From: Streptacidiphilus fuscans
GTDB lineage: Bacteria; Actinomycetota; Actinomycetes; Streptomycetales; Streptomycetaceae
Direction of reading: 5' to 3'
NCBI RefSeq assembly: GCF_015690355.1
Contig: NZ_JADPRT010000003.1
Span: 336,464 to 400,463, forward strand
Length of the DNA: 64,000 nucleotides
Made by a program: the position numbers and the translations under genes. This document shows positions 35,249 to 45,509 of this stretch, piece by piece (positions within the stretch are counted from its first letter, which is position 1; every line of letters begins with the position of its first letter). The notes under the pieces are model-generated. The model made no database searches. It saw nothing but the letters and a program-made list of their open reading frames with translations, and was not told where the DNA came from.

Positions 35249-36601
35249 GTGGCGACGACCGCGAGCAATCCCTCCCTGCGTGAGCTGCTCACGCTCCGCG
35301 GCTTCCGCCGACTGCTGGCCACGCGACTGCTCTCCCAGCTCTCCGACGGTGTCTTTCAGGCCGCGCTGGCGGCCTATGTCGTCTTCTCCCCGGAGCGGCA
35401 GCCGACGCCGGCTGCCATCGCCTCCGCGTTCGCCGTCCTGCTGATGCCGTTCTGCCTGGTCGGACCCTTCGCCGGAGTACTTCTCGACCGGTGGCGACGA
35501 CGCCAGGTGCTCGTCTACGGCAACCTGCTGCGTCTGGTCTGCTGCCTGGCCACCGGCGCACTGGTCGCGATCCAGGCCCCGACCTGGGTTTTCTTCACCG
35601 CGGCCCTGGTGGTCACCGGGGTCAACCGCTTCGTACTGGCGGGCCTCTCCGCCGCGCTGCCGCATGTCGTCAGCGAGCAACTGCTGATCGGCGCCAACGC
35701 ACTCGCACCGACGGCCGGTACCTTGGCCGCCACTCTCGGCGGCGGCGCGGCCTTCGTGGTGCGGCTGGCGTTGCCGGCCAGCGCGGGCAGCAACGCCCTG
35801 CTGGTCTGTCTGGCCGGGTTCGGCTACGCGTCGTCGGCGCTGGTCGCCGCGACCATGGGCAAGGACTCCCTCGGCCCGGACCGCTCGGATCTGGACCACG
35901 CCCACGAGACTACCGTCCGGACCGCCGTCGCCGACACCGCACGCGGACTGCTCGACGGTTTCCGCCACCTGATCCACGAGGGCAAGCCCGCCGCCCGCGC
36001 CCTCGGCGCGATCACCGTCTGCCGGTTCTGCTACGGACTGCTGCTTGTGCTCCTGCTGATGCTCTGCCGCAACACCTTCGCCGCACCCAGCGACCAGACG
36101 GCGGGCCTGCGTTGGCTGGGCCTGGCGCTGGGCGCCTCGGCCGCGGGCTACTTCTCCGCCGCCGCCCTGACGCCCTGGGCAGGTCGACGGCTGACCGTGC
36201 CGGGCTGGCTGACCACCTGCTGCGCCCTGGGCGCGGTAGTGGTCGTCGCGCTGGGCCTCTTCTTCACCCCCTGGCCGACCATGGTCGCCGCCTACGCGCT
36301 GGGGCTGGTCACCCAGGCCGCGAAGATCAGCACCGACACCCTCGTCCAGAGCAACGTCGACGACGCCTACCGGGGACGCGTCTTCGCCCTCTACGACGTC
36401 CTCTTCAACGGGGCCCTGGTGGCCGCAGCCGCGCTCTGCGTGGCGCTGCTGCCGACCTCGGGGCGCTCGGCGACCGTGGTGCTGACGGCAGCGGCGCTCT
36501 ACGGCGCCGCCGCCGTCGTGTACGGGAGCACCCGGCCCTGGCGGACGGGTGCCACCGCGGCGGGGCCCGCTAAGCCGACCGCTCCGTCCACCACTGCCTG
36601 A
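35249..36601 (+). CDS. MFS transporter
   Basis: 450 residues from the GTG at 35249. About 12 hydrophobic helices, with the motif A-like loop DRWRRRQVLVYGN between helices 2 and 3. Substrate unknown. The 3' end overlaps the convergent nucleotidyltransferase gene by 32 bp. No strong ribosome binding site supports the GTG. Confidence 0.88.
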   Translation: MATTASNPSLRELLTLRGFRRLLATRLLSQLSDGVFQAALAAYVVFSPERQPTPAAIASAFAVLLMPFCLVGPFAGVLLDRWRRRQVLVYGNLLRLVCCLATGALVAIQAPTWVFFTAALVVTGVNRFVLAGLSAALPHVVSEQLLIGANALAPTAGTLAATLGGGAAFVVRLALPASAGSNALLVCLAGFGYASSALVAATMGKDSLGPDRSDLDHAHETTVRTAVADTARGLLDGFRHLIHEGKPAARALGAITVCRFCYGLLLVLLLMLCRNTFAAPSDQTAGLRWLGLALGASAAGYFSAAALTPWAGRRLTVPGWLTTCCALGAVVVVALGLFFTPWPTMVAAYALGLVTQAAKISTDTLVQSNVDDAYRGRVFALYDVLFNGALVAAAALCVALLPTSGRSATVVLTAAALYGAAAVVYGSTRPWRTGATAAGPAKPTAPSTTA

Positions 36602-38075
36602 GTGCGGCCGTCGCCGCCTCCTCACCCAACGGGCCCTGCTCCAGGCGCAGTTCCAGCAGGAACTTGTACGCCTCGCCGACCTCGCGACCCGGCTTGATGT
36701 CGAGCAGCGCCATGATCTGGTCGCCGTTCAGGTCCGGGCGGATCGCGTCGAGCTCCTCCTGGTCCTTCAGCTCGGCGATGCGCCGCTCCAAGCTGTCGTA
36801 GGTACGGGAGAGCGCCTGGGCCTTCTTCTTGTTGCGGGTGGTGCAGTCCGAGCGGGTCAGCTTGTGCAGCCGGTCCAGCAGCGGCCCGGCGTCGCGCACG
36901 TAGCGGCGCACTGCCGAGTCGGTCCACTCGCCGCTGCCGTAGCCGTGGAAGCGCAGGTGCAGCTCGACCAGCCGGGAGACGTCCGCGATCAGCTCGTTCG
37001 AGTACTTGAGGTCACGCAGCCGCTTCTTGGTCATCTTCGCGCCGACCAGCTCGTGGTGGTGGAAGGAGACGCCGCCGCCCGGCTCGAAGCGGCGGGTCCG
37101 CGGCTTGCCGATGTCGTGCAGCAGCGCGGCCAGACGCAGCGTCAGGTCCGGCTTTCCGTCGCCCTCGCCGGTCTCCTCCAGCGCGATGGCCTGCTCCAGC
37201 ACGGTCAAGCTGTGCTCGTAGACGTCCTTGTGGCGGTGGTGCTCGTCGCGCTCCAGGCGCAGCGCGGGCAGCTCCGGCAGCACGCGCTCGGCCAGGCCGG
37301 TGTCGACCAGCAGGGACAGGCCCTTGCGCGGGTGCTGCGACAGCACCAGCTTGTTGAGTTCGCCCTGGATCCGCTCGGCGGAGACAATCTCGATACGGTC
37401 GGCCATCTCCGTCATCGCGGTGACGACCTCGGGCGCGACCTCGAAGTCGAGCTGCGCGGCGAACCGGGCCGCGCGCAGCATCCGCAGCGGATCGTCGGAG
37501 AAGGACGCCTCCGGCGTGCCCGGGGTGCGCAGCACCCGCTCGGCCAGGTCGGACAGCCCGTGGTGCGGGTCGATGAACTCGACCTCGGGCAGCCGCACCG
37601 CCATCGCGTTGACCGTGAAGTCGCGGCGGACCAGGTCCTCCTCGATGGTGTCACCGAAGGAGACCTCGGGCTTGCGCGAGTTCCGGTCGTAGAGCTCGGA
37701 GCGGTAGGTGGTGATCTCGATCTGCAGGTCGTTCTTGCGCACGCCGACGGTGCCGAAGGCGATGCCGACGTCCCAGATCGCCTCGCCCCAGCCCTTGACC
37801 AGCTTGAGGATCTGCTCGGGCCTGGCGTCCGTGGTGAAGTCCAGGTCGTTGCCGAGCCGGCCCAGCAGTGCGTCCCGCACCGAGCCGCCGACCAGCGCCA
37901 ACGTGAATCCGGCCTGCTGGAACCGGCGCCCGAGCTCCTCCGCCACCGGGTAGGCGCGCAGGATCTCACGCACGCGATCAGCCTGTTGCTCGCTCAGCGA
38001 GCCGCTGTGCGACACAGCGGCCTGGACAGCTGGATCGGCGGGTGCGGTTTCGGGTGTGGGGAAGCCGGACGGCAT
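36570..38075 (-). CDS. pcnA: CCA-adding / poly(A) polymerase-type nucleotidyltransferase
   Basis: About 501 residues from an ATG at 38075; a TTG at 38096 and a GTG at 38087 also remain in frame. The catalytic head is LVGGSVRDALLGRLGNDLDF with the DxD pair, followed by RRDFTVNAMAVRL and the RNA-binding domains. An HD domain (LAALLHDIGKPRT) occurs near the middle. It adds nucleotides to tRNA 3' ends or to RNA. It ends inside the tail of the convergent MFS gene. Confidence 0.93.
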   Translation of the reverse strand: MPSGFPTPETAPADPAVQAAVSHSGSLSEQQADRVREILRAYPVAEELGRRFQQAGFTLALVGGSVRDALLGRLGNDLDFTTDARPEQILKLVKGWGEAIWDVGIAFGTVGVRKNDLQIEITTYRSELYDRNSRKPEVSFGDTIEEDLVRRDFTVNAMAVRLPEVEFIDPHHGLSDLAERVLRTPGTPEASFSDDPLRMLRAARFAAQLDFEVAPEVVTAMTEMADRIEIVSAERIQGELNKLVLSQHPRKGLSLLVDTGLAERVLPELPALRLERDEHHRHKDVYEHSLTVLEQAIALEETGEGDGKPDLTLRLAALLHDIGKPRTRRFEPGGGVSFHHHELVGAKMTKKRLRDLKYSNELIADVSRLVELHLRFHGYGSGEWTDSAVRRYVRDAGPLLDRLHKLTRSDCTTRNKKKAQALSRTYDSLERRIAELKDQEELDAIRPDLNGDQIMALLDIKPGREVGEAYKFLLELRLEQGPLGEEAATAALRQWWTERSA

Positions 38076-38221
38076 AGCGTTGGACACGACAGACAAGGGT
38101 ACGGGCCGACGGGCCCGCCGCGCTGCGAGTAACCGGCAGGACGATCAAGCGGTCCGCAGATCCGATCTTCCCCCCATCCGGTCCTGCCCACCGGCACACC
38201 GAACGGCCCAGCGTCGTTACC

Positions 38222-40660
38222 ATGCCAGGGCGCGGAACGCGCGGGCAGCTGGGGCAGCAATCAGGACGGCGAGGGCGCGTGGGCGAGGCGGCGACGGGGA
38301 GGTGGCGGGCGAGCGATGCGCCCAGGAACAGCCGGGTGGTGCGGCGACGCTCACCACGACTGCAACGGCTCGCACGACTGAGTCGCCTCTCACTGGCCTC
38401 GGGCCTGGTGCTGCTGGCAGGCCCCACCCTGGCCCCGGCCGCACAGGCCGCGCCACGGATCACCGTCACCGGTGTGCCCACCGTCACGCAGAACGCCGCC
38501 CGCGCCCCGCAGGCGACGACCGAGGCACCGGCTGACGCGCACGCCTCGGTGCAGGTGACCTTGAACACGGTCAGCCCGGCCGCACCCGCACCCGACGGCG
38601 ACGTCACGCTCAGCGGCGTGGCCACCAACCGCGCCTCGAACGCGGTCAACGGACTGCACGTCGGTGTCACCTACGGCAGGCAGATGTCCAGCCGTTCCGA
38701 CATCGAGGCGGTCGCCTCCGCGGGCGGCCCGCAGCAGAGCGACCCGAACGAGATCGACGACCAGAGCCTGCAGGACCAGATCGGCACGCTGGCGCCCGGC
38801 GCGAGCGCGTCGTTCTCGCTCAAGGTCCCGGTCAGCAAGCTCGCCCTCGGGTCGAGCCCCGACGGCGTCTACTTCGTCGGTGTGGACGCGCAGACCGCGA
38901 ACGGCGTCGCGCTCGGCACCCTGCCGCTCGGCATCGCCCGAACCTTCCTGCCGATCCACCCGTCCAGCGACACCGCCAAGGCCACCCAGGTCGCGACGCT
39001 CTGGCCGGTGACGGACGCGCCGACGATCCAGGCGCAGACCTACGTCGACAGCAACGGCGTCGAGCAGCCGGTCCTCACCAACGACCTGGCGACCTCGCTC
39101 GGCCCCGACGGCCGGCTGGGCCAGCTCGCCTCGATCGGCGCGCAGAACACCAATCTGCACCTGACCTGGGTGGTGAACCCGGACCTGATCGACACCGTCT
39201 ACGCGATGACGGGCGACTACCAGGTCCTCACCGGCAGCGACACCTCCGGCGCCAACGCCACCTGCAACTGCGTGCGCAAGGGCAGCGGCCAGGACGCCGC
39301 CAAGGCCTGGCTCACGGCCATGCAGCAGGCGCTCGCGGCAGGCAAGCCGGAGGTGGTCTCGCTGCCCTACGCCGACCCGGACCTGGCCTCGCTCGCCCAC
39401 AGCGCCAACGGCCGTCAGCAGCTGAGCGCGCTGCTGCCGCTTGCCAACACCTCCCTCGGCCTGGACCGGCTGCAGGTGGACGGCGAGCACAACGTGGCCT
39501 GGCCCTACCAGGGCTATGTGGACACCTCCATCGCCTCACTGGCCAAGTCGATGGGCGCGGACGAGGTCGTCGTCAACGGCGCGAGCATGCCCGACAGCGG
39601 CAACCTCAACTTCACGCCCAACGCGGCCCGCCCGATGGGCGACGGCATGACCGCCGTCGTGGCCGACAACCAGCTGACCGACATCTTCTCCGGCGACCTG
39701 TCCACGCAGAGCGAGCAGACCGCGGCCACCCAGCGGTTCCTCGCCGAGACGCTGGAGATCACCCTCGAACACCCGGACCAGCAGCGCGACATCCTCGTCC
39801 AGCCGCCGCGGGAGATGTCCACCGCGACCGCGCAGACGCTGGTCAAGGCTTTGAGCGAGGCCCAGGACGGCAAGTGGGTGCAGAGCGCCAACCTCGACGA
39901 CGTCGTCAAGGCCGGTGCCACCCCGGGCGCCAACACCTCGGTGCCGTCGCCGCACGCCTACCCGTCCTCGGCGCGCGGCAGCGAGCTCGGCGACACGACC
40001 GTCAACCAGCTCGGCACCTACCAGGGGCAGCTGTCCCAGCTGCAGCAGATCCTGACCCGCCCGGACCGCCTCCGCGACCCGTTCAGTGCGGCCATGGTCC
40101 GCTCGGTCTCCACCGCCTGGCGCGACAACCCCATCGCCGGTGACAGCTATCGCACGGACATGGGCCAATATCTGAGCGTCCTGCAGGGCTCGGTCCAACT
40201 GATCCCCAAGACCACCGACGTGGTCGTGCCGGGCGACAACTCCTCCGCGACGGTCGCCGTCAGCGTGGAGAACGACCTGGAGCAGACGGTCAGCAAGATG
40301 CAGCTGAAGCTGATCGTGGGGGGGTCGCCGCGCCTGCGCATCGACTCGGACCCGGTGCAGGACGTCACCATCGCAGGTGGCCGCACCAAGACGACCTACC
40401 GATTCCGCGTCACCGCGCTCGCCAACGGAACGGTCGACATGAAGGCGGAGCTGGCCACGGCCCAGAACCCCGACACGCCGTTCGACACCATGAGCTTCCA
40501 GGTCAATGTGACCTCGGTCTCCGCCGGAGTGATCGCGGTCATCGCCAGCGGCGGGTTGCTGCTGGTACTCGCCGGTCTGCGGCTCTACTGGAAGCGCAAG
40601 AAGAACGCGGCGCTCGCCGCCGCGTCCGCCGAGGGCCCGGAGCCGGACAACGCCGAGTAG
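38222..40660 (+). CDS. Secreted/anchored DUF6049-like protein
   Basis: 812 residues. A signal sequence is visible at about 52-75 (LSLASGLVLLAGPTLAPAAQAA), preceded by an arginine-rich extension. The large extracytoplasmic region ends with a membrane helix (about 770-790) and a short basic tail RLYWKRKK. It resembles the DUF6049 protein found beside murJ in Streptomyces. No enzymatic motif is seen. It is transcribed in the same direction as murJ, 84 bp upstream. Confidence 0.8.
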   Translation: MPGRGTRGQLGQQSGRRGRVGEAATGRWRASDAPRNSRVVRRRSPRLQRLARLSRLSLASGLVLLAGPTLAPAAQAAPRITVTGVPTVTQNAARAPQATTEAPADAHASVQVTLNTVSPAAPAPDGDVTLSGVATNRASNAVNGLHVGVTYGRQMSSRSDIEAVASAGGPQQSDPNEIDDQSLQDQIGTLAPGASASFSLKVPVSKLALGSSPDGVYFVGVDAQTANGVALGTLPLGIARTFLPIHPSSDTAKATQVATLWPVTDAPTIQAQTYVDSNGVEQPVLTNDLATSLGPDGRLGQLASIGAQNTNLHLTWVVNPDLIDTVYAMTGDYQVLTGSDTSGANATCNCVRKGSGQDAAKAWLTAMQQALAAGKPEVVSLPYADPDLASLAHSANGRQQLSALLPLANTSLGLDRLQVDGEHNVAWPYQGYVDTSIASLAKSMGADEVVVNGASMPDSGNLNFTPNAARPMGDGMTAVVADNQLTDIFSGDLSTQSEQTAATQRFLAETLEITLEHPDQQRDILVQPPREMSTATAQTLVKALSEAQDGKWVQSANLDDVVKAGATPGANTSVPSPHAYPSSARGSELGDTTVNQLGTYQGQLSQLQQILTRPDRLRDPFSAAMVRSVSTAWRDNPIAGDSYRTDMGQYLSVLQGSVQLIPKTTDVVVPGDNSSATVAVSVENDLEQTVSKMQLKLIVGGSPRLRIDSDPVQDVTIAGGRTKTTYRFRVTALANGTVDMKAELATAQNPDTPFDTMSFQVNVTSVSAGVIAVIASGGLLLVLAGLRLYWKRKKNAALAAASAEGPEPDNAE

Positions 40661-40744
40661 CGTCCCTCAGATGAGAGGCTAGGCATTCGGTAAACGGTTG
40701 ACGGGCCTTTTCGGGCCAGAACGTGACGATCCGGAGAGAGACGC

Positions 40745-43174
40745 ATGAGCGCGCCGCGCGACGGCAGGACCCCGCAGGGCCCGGGCGGGCACGCGCCTGA
40801 TCCGTACCTGGATCAGACCTATGCCCACGACCCGTACGCGACGGACGCATACGCAACGGACGGCTACACCGCCGAGGGTTACGTACCGGAGGGCTATCCG
40901 GCAGAGGGTTACCCCGCCCAGGGCCAACCCGGCCAGGGCTACCCGGCCACCGACGGGTACGCCGGTGCGGGCGGATACCCGCAGCAGCCGGGCCAAGGCG
41001 CCGCGCCCCAGGGCTACCCGCAGCAGCCCGCCCACTTCGACCCCGCGCAGCAGGCCCAGCAGCCGTACCCCGGACAGCCCTATCCGGATCAGCAGTACCA
41101 GGGGCAGCAGTACCAGGGGCAGCAGTACGAGGGGCAGCAGCCGTTCCAGGGCCAGCAGCCCTACCCCGGCCAGGTGCAACAGCCCGGCCAGGTGCAACAG
41201 CCTGGACAGCCGCAGCCTCCCTACCCCGGCCAGCAGTACCCGCCGCAGGGCTTCAGCCAGGCCTATGTCGACCCGAACCAGCCGCAGCAGCCCCAGCAGC
41301 CGTACGTCGGCGTCGACGAGCTGATCAGCGGTGCGGGCAGACGCCAGCAGGCGCACGAACAGGCCCGGCACGAGCAGCAGCAACAGCGGCCGGACCAGAA
41401 CTACGACTTCCTCTTCCGTGACAGCGGCCCGAGCCTCTACGGCGAGGCCGGCGGCGACGCCGTCGCGGAGACCACCAGCACCATCCCGCTGCTGGTCCCC
41501 GCCGACCTCCCCGGCCGCGAGCCGGGCGAAGCGGAGGACGGCGACGGCAAGGCCGCGCCGAAGGGCAAGGTCGCCAGCGTCCTCAACTCCAGCGCGATCA
41601 TGGCGGCCGGCACCCTGGTCTCCCGCGCCACCGGCTTCCTGCGGACGATGATCATCGCCGCGGCCATCGGCACCGCCGCCCTCGGCGACCGGTACAGCGT
41701 CGCCAACACGCTGCCGACCATGCTCTACATCCTCGTCGGCGGCGGCGCGCTCAACGCGGTCTTCGTCCCGCAGCTGGTCCGCAGCATGAAGAACGACGAG
41801 GACGAGGGCGAGTCCTACGCCAACCGGCTGCTGACACTGGTCATCGTCGGTCTCGGCTTCGTCGTCCTGCTCGCCGTCCTGGCCGCGCCGCTGCTGGTGC
41901 GGATGGTCTCCAACACCGCGATGACCGACTCGGCGTCCTCCGCCAGCGTCACCGTGGCGCTGACCCGCTACTGCCTGCCCACCATCTTCTTCATGGGCGT
42001 GCACGTGGTGATGGGCCAGATCCTCAACGCGCGCGGCAAGTTCGGGCCGATGATGTGGACCCCGGTCCTCAACAACATCGTCATCATCTTCACCTTCGGC
42101 ATGTTCATCTGGGTCTACGGGCCCTGGTCCAGCACCCAGATGAACACCGACACCATCCCCTCCGCGGGCGTCCGCCTGCTCGGCATCGGCACCCTGCTCG
42201 GTCTGGTGGTCCAGTCGCTGGCGATGCTGCCGTACCTGCGCAAGGCGGGCCTGCGATTCCGGCCGCGCTTCGACTGGCGCGGACACGGTCTGGGACACGC
42301 CGCCAAGCTGGCCAGGTGGACCTTCCTCTTCGTGCTGGCCAACCAGGTCGGCTTCCTGGTCGTCACCCAGCTGGCCACCGCCGCCGGTGACGCCTCGCAC
42401 GACGCCGGAAAGGGCCTGGTCGCCTACCAGAACGCGCTGCTGATCTGGCAGCTGCCGCAGGCCGTGATCACCGTCTCGATCATGAGCGCGGTGCTGCCGC
42501 GGATCTCCCGCGCCGCCGCCGACGGCGACGGCACCGCCGTCCGCGACGACATCTCCTACGGCCTGCGCACCTCCGCTGTGGCGATCATCCCGGCCGCCTT
42601 CGCCTTCCTTGCCCTCGGCCCCGCGATCGGCGCCGTCATCTACGGCGAGGTCTCGATCGGGTACATGGTCTCGGCCTTCGCTCTCGGCCTGATTCCGTAC
42701 TCCGCCCAGTACGTGCTGCTGCGCGGTTTCTACGCCTACGAGGACACCAGGACGCCGTTCTACAACACCGTCTGGGTGGCCGTCAGCCAGGCGCTGCTCT
42801 CCGCCATCTGCTACGTCGCCCTGCCCGCCGCCTGGGCGGTCACCGGCATGGCCGCCGTCTACGGCGTCGCCTACGTGGTCGGCCTGATGGTGGCCGTCCC
42901 CCGACTGCGCCGCCGCATCGGCGACCTGGACGGGGCCAGGATCAAGCGCACCTACGCCCGACTGGTCGGTGCGAGCATCGTGCCCGCGATCGTGGGCGCC
43001 GGGATCTGCATGGTCGTCCTCCAGGCCCTGGGATCCGGCCGTGTCGGCGGCCTGGCCGCGTTCGCCGTGGGAGGCGTTGTGCAATTGGGACTTTTCGTGG
43101 TGATCGCCCAGCGGATGCGGATCGAGGAACTCAACTCGCTGCTCGGCATGGTACGGGCGAAAATCGGACGTTGA
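40745..43174 (+). CDS. murJ: Lipid II flippase MurJ
   Basis: 809 residues. The first 250 residues are a Tyr/Gln/Pro/Gly-rich disordered domain with many QQY/GQQ repeats; it is cytoplasmic by prediction. The MviN/MurJ core follows with around 14 helices; GTLVSRATGFLRTMIIAAAIG and AVLPRISRAAADGD are typical motifs. It moves lipid II across the membrane. In mycobacteria this core is fused to a pseudokinase domain; here the pseudokinase is the separate next gene. Confidence 0.93.
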   Translation: MSAPRDGRTPQGPGGHAPDPYLDQTYAHDPYATDAYATDGYTAEGYVPEGYPAEGYPAQGQPGQGYPATDGYAGAGGYPQQPGQGAAPQGYPQQPAHFDPAQQAQQPYPGQPYPDQQYQGQQYQGQQYEGQQPFQGQQPYPGQVQQPGQVQQPGQPQPPYPGQQYPPQGFSQAYVDPNQPQQPQQPYVGVDELISGAGRRQQAHEQARHEQQQQRPDQNYDFLFRDSGPSLYGEAGGDAVAETTSTIPLLVPADLPGREPGEAEDGDGKAAPKGKVASVLNSSAIMAAGTLVSRATGFLRTMIIAAAIGTAALGDRYSVANTLPTMLYILVGGGALNAVFVPQLVRSMKNDEDEGESYANRLLTLVIVGLGFVVLLAVLAAPLLVRMVSNTAMTDSASSASVTVALTRYCLPTIFFMGVHVVMGQILNARGKFGPMMWTPVLNNIVIIFTFGMFIWVYGPWSSTQMNTDTIPSAGVRLLGIGTLLGLVVQSLAMLPYLRKAGLRFRPRFDWRGHGLGHAAKLARWTFLFVLANQVGFLVVTQLATAAGDASHDAGKGLVAYQNALLIWQLPQAVITVSIMSAVLPRISRAAADGDGTAVRDDISYGLRTSAVAIIPAAFAFLALGPAIGAVIYGEVSIGYMVSAFALGLIPYSAQYVLLRGFYAYEDTRTPFYNTVWVAVSQALLSAICYVALPAAWAVTGMAAVYGVAYVVGLMVAVPRLRRRIGDLDGARIKRTYARLVGASIVPAIVGAGICMVVLQALGSGRVGGLAAFAVGGVVQLGLFVVIAQRMRIEELNSLLGMVRAKIGR

Positions 43175-43311
43175 CGGGAGACCTGAATTCGACCCTGCCG
43201 GGCAACCAACAATCCCCTCCGGCGGTCGTACCTGGGTGGGCGAGTTGGCACAATTGACCGTGGGCCCGGAACCTCATCACGGGCCGCGCGGTTTGGGGAG
43301 GCAGGACAACG

Positions 43312-45450
43312 GTGGCAGAGCGCAGCGAGACGGCCGTGGGCGCGACCACGGGCGGCCCTCGGGCGGACCGGGAGAAGTCGGAGCACGCGACGGAGTCGAC
43401 TGCGCCGCTGTCCGCAGAAGCGCTGGCCGAGGAACTGGCCGGTCCGGACAGGCCTGCTGACGCATCGACGGATACGTCCTCGCAGGGCGAGGCGGACGAC
43501 GCGGCGGCGGACGAGGTCGTCGACAGCGCTGACGACGCCGACGGCGATGTCGACGGCGACGCCGAGACGAACAAGGCCGCCGAGACCGACGAGGCCGTCC
43601 CTGAGACGTCTGACGAGCCGTCCGACAAGCCGACTGACGCCACGCCGGCCGACACCCCGGCTGACACCCCGGCCGACGAGGACGCCGCCGCGGACCTCTC
43701 CGAGGACGCGACCGCTACGCCCGAAGAGCCGGCCGCCGACGCACCCGTCGCCGAGGTGCCCGCGCCGCCCGCGCCGGAGCGCCACAGCGGGGACCGGATC
43801 GCCTCCCGCTACCGCCTCGAAGAGTGCATCACCCAGGCGGACGCGTTCAGCTCCTGGCGTGCCATGGACGAGAAGCTGCGCCGCGCCGTCGGGATCCACC
43901 TCCTCTCCACCCACCACCCGCGCGCCAAGGCCGTGCTCGCCGCCGCCCGGCAGGCCGCGCTGATGAGCGACCCGCGCTTCGTCCAGGTCCTGGACGCCGT
44001 CGAGGACGGCGAGATCGTCTACATCGTCCGCGAGTGGCTGCCGGACGCCACCGGCCTGGACAAGCTGCTGCTGCCGGAGCCGCTGGAGCCCTACGAGGCG
44101 TACCAGCTGGTGCGTCAGCTCTCCGAGGCGCTGTCCGCCGCCCATCGCCGGGGGCTGTCGCACCTGCGGCTGACGCCCGCCGCCGTGCTGCGCACCGACA
44201 GCGGCCAGTACCGGATCGACGGTCTCGCCGTGAACGCCGCGCTGCGCGGCATCAAGGCCGAGGACAAGGCTGACGCCGCCCTTCAGGACACCCAGGCCAT
44301 CAGCGCGCTGCTCTTCGCCGCCCTCACCAACCGCTGGCCCTTCCCCGAGGGTCACCACGGGCTGCGCGGGCTGCCGCGCAACGTCGGCATCGTGCCCGCC
44401 GAGCAGGTGCGGGCGGGCGTCAACCGGGGCCTGTCCGACCTGACCGCGCGCACGCTCTGCGCCACCACGGGCAGCAAGCTGGAGCCGATCACCACGCCGG
44501 ACGAGCTCGTCAAGGCGGTCGTGGCCCTGCCCAAGGTCCGCCAGCCCGCTCCCGAGCCGCTGGTGCTGCCCGACTACCCGTCACGTCGGGCCACGGCGGC
44601 CCCTTCCCAGCCCGCCGCGCCGGCTGCGCGCGCCGGAGCCGGAGCGCCCGGCCCGGGTCAGGCCGCAGGCGCGGCAGCGCGCGGCAACGCTCCGGGTCCC
44701 CAGGCAGGGCAACGGGGGAACAACGGCCGAGGAGGCCGTCCAGGGGTGCCGACGCGCGCCGGTTCACCGGCGGGTCCCGTTCCGTCGAGCCGATCGAGCA
44801 AGGCGCTCAAGTGGGTCGTCTCGCTGGTCGTCCTGGGCGCGATCGGGCTGGGCAGCTGGGGCACGGCCGAGGAGCTGCTGTCGCACAACAACACCGGCTC
44901 GACCAGCAGCCAGCTCGGCCCGGACGCCTCCAACACCCAGGGCGGCAACGCGAACCACCGCACCCTGAACAAGCTGAAGCTCTTCAGCGCGACCGAGTTC
45001 TCACCGCTGGACCCGCAGCCGATAGCGGGTGACAAGGCTCCGTTGGCGATCGACGGCGACACCAGCACCGCCTGGATCACCTCGACCTACAACGGCTACG
45101 CCAACTTCGGCAACCTGCCCACCCGCAAGGACGGCAGCGGCATCGTGGTCGACCTGGGCAGTGTGCAGTCGGTCTCCGAGGTCAAGGTGGTCATCCCGAT
45201 CACCGGCGGCCAGACGATGGAGATCCTGGCCGCGCCCGCGGACGCCACCGCGATCCCGGCCGACACCAGTGGATTCACCCAGCGCATCAGCAACAGCGCG
45301 GCCGTCTCCGGCACCAGCCTGGACAGCGGCGTGCTGGCCCAGCCGGTGCGCACCCGATTCGTGCTGGTGCGGATCACCGCGCTGCCGCCGGACCCCAGTC
45401 AGGCGGGCAACTACCGGGGCGGGATCTCGGAGATCACGGTCCTGGGCTGA
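43312..45450 (+). CDS. Membrane pseudokinase (MurJ-associated)
   Basis: 712 residues from the GTG at 43312, with GGGGAGG upstream. A long acidic, Asp/Glu/Ala-rich cytoplasmic region leads to a kinase fold (about 160-400). The catalytic HRD-type loop reads HLRLTPAAVL and the DFG position reads IDG, so the protein cannot phosphorylate normally. A membrane helix lies at about 500 (WVVSLVVLGAIGLG), followed by a discoidin-like beta domain (LFSATEFSPL...). This corresponds to the mycobacterial MviN fusion partner, which recruits FHA proteins, and supports a role in peptidoglycan control. Confidence 0.85.
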   Translation: MAERSETAVGATTGGPRADREKSEHATESTAPLSAEALAEELAGPDRPADASTDTSSQGEADDAAADEVVDSADDADGDVDGDAETNKAAETDEAVPETSDEPSDKPTDATPADTPADTPADEDAAADLSEDATATPEEPAADAPVAEVPAPPAPERHSGDRIASRYRLEECITQADAFSSWRAMDEKLRRAVGIHLLSTHHPRAKAVLAAARQAALMSDPRFVQVLDAVEDGEIVYIVREWLPDATGLDKLLLPEPLEPYEAYQLVRQLSEALSAAHRRGLSHLRLTPAAVLRTDSGQYRIDGLAVNAALRGIKAEDKADAALQDTQAISALLFAALTNRWPFPEGHHGLRGLPRNVGIVPAEQVRAGVNRGLSDLTARTLCATTGSKLEPITTPDELVKAVVALPKVRQPAPEPLVLPDYPSRRATAAPSQPAAPAARAGAGAPGPGQAAGAAARGNAPGPQAGQRGNNGRGGRPGVPTRAGSPAGPVPSSRSSKALKWVVSLVVLGAIGLGSWGTAEELLSHNNTGSTSSQLGPDASNTQGGNANHRTLNKLKLFSATEFSPLDPQPIAGDKAPLAIDGDTSTAWITSTYNGYANFGNLPTRKDGSGIVVDLGSVQSVSEVKVVIPITGGQTMEILAAPADATAIPADTSGFTQRISNSAAVSGTSLDSGVLAQPVRTRFVLVRITALPPDPSQAGNYRGGISEITVLG

Positions 45451-45509
45451 CGCGAACACCTCCGAGATGGCAGTCTTGTCCCGACTTTCCCGGCCATCGA
45501 GGGGGTGTA

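Noticed and set aside
40679..43084. Long open frame on the minus strand opposite murJ
   Set aside because: Antisense to murJ, no domain, no start context.
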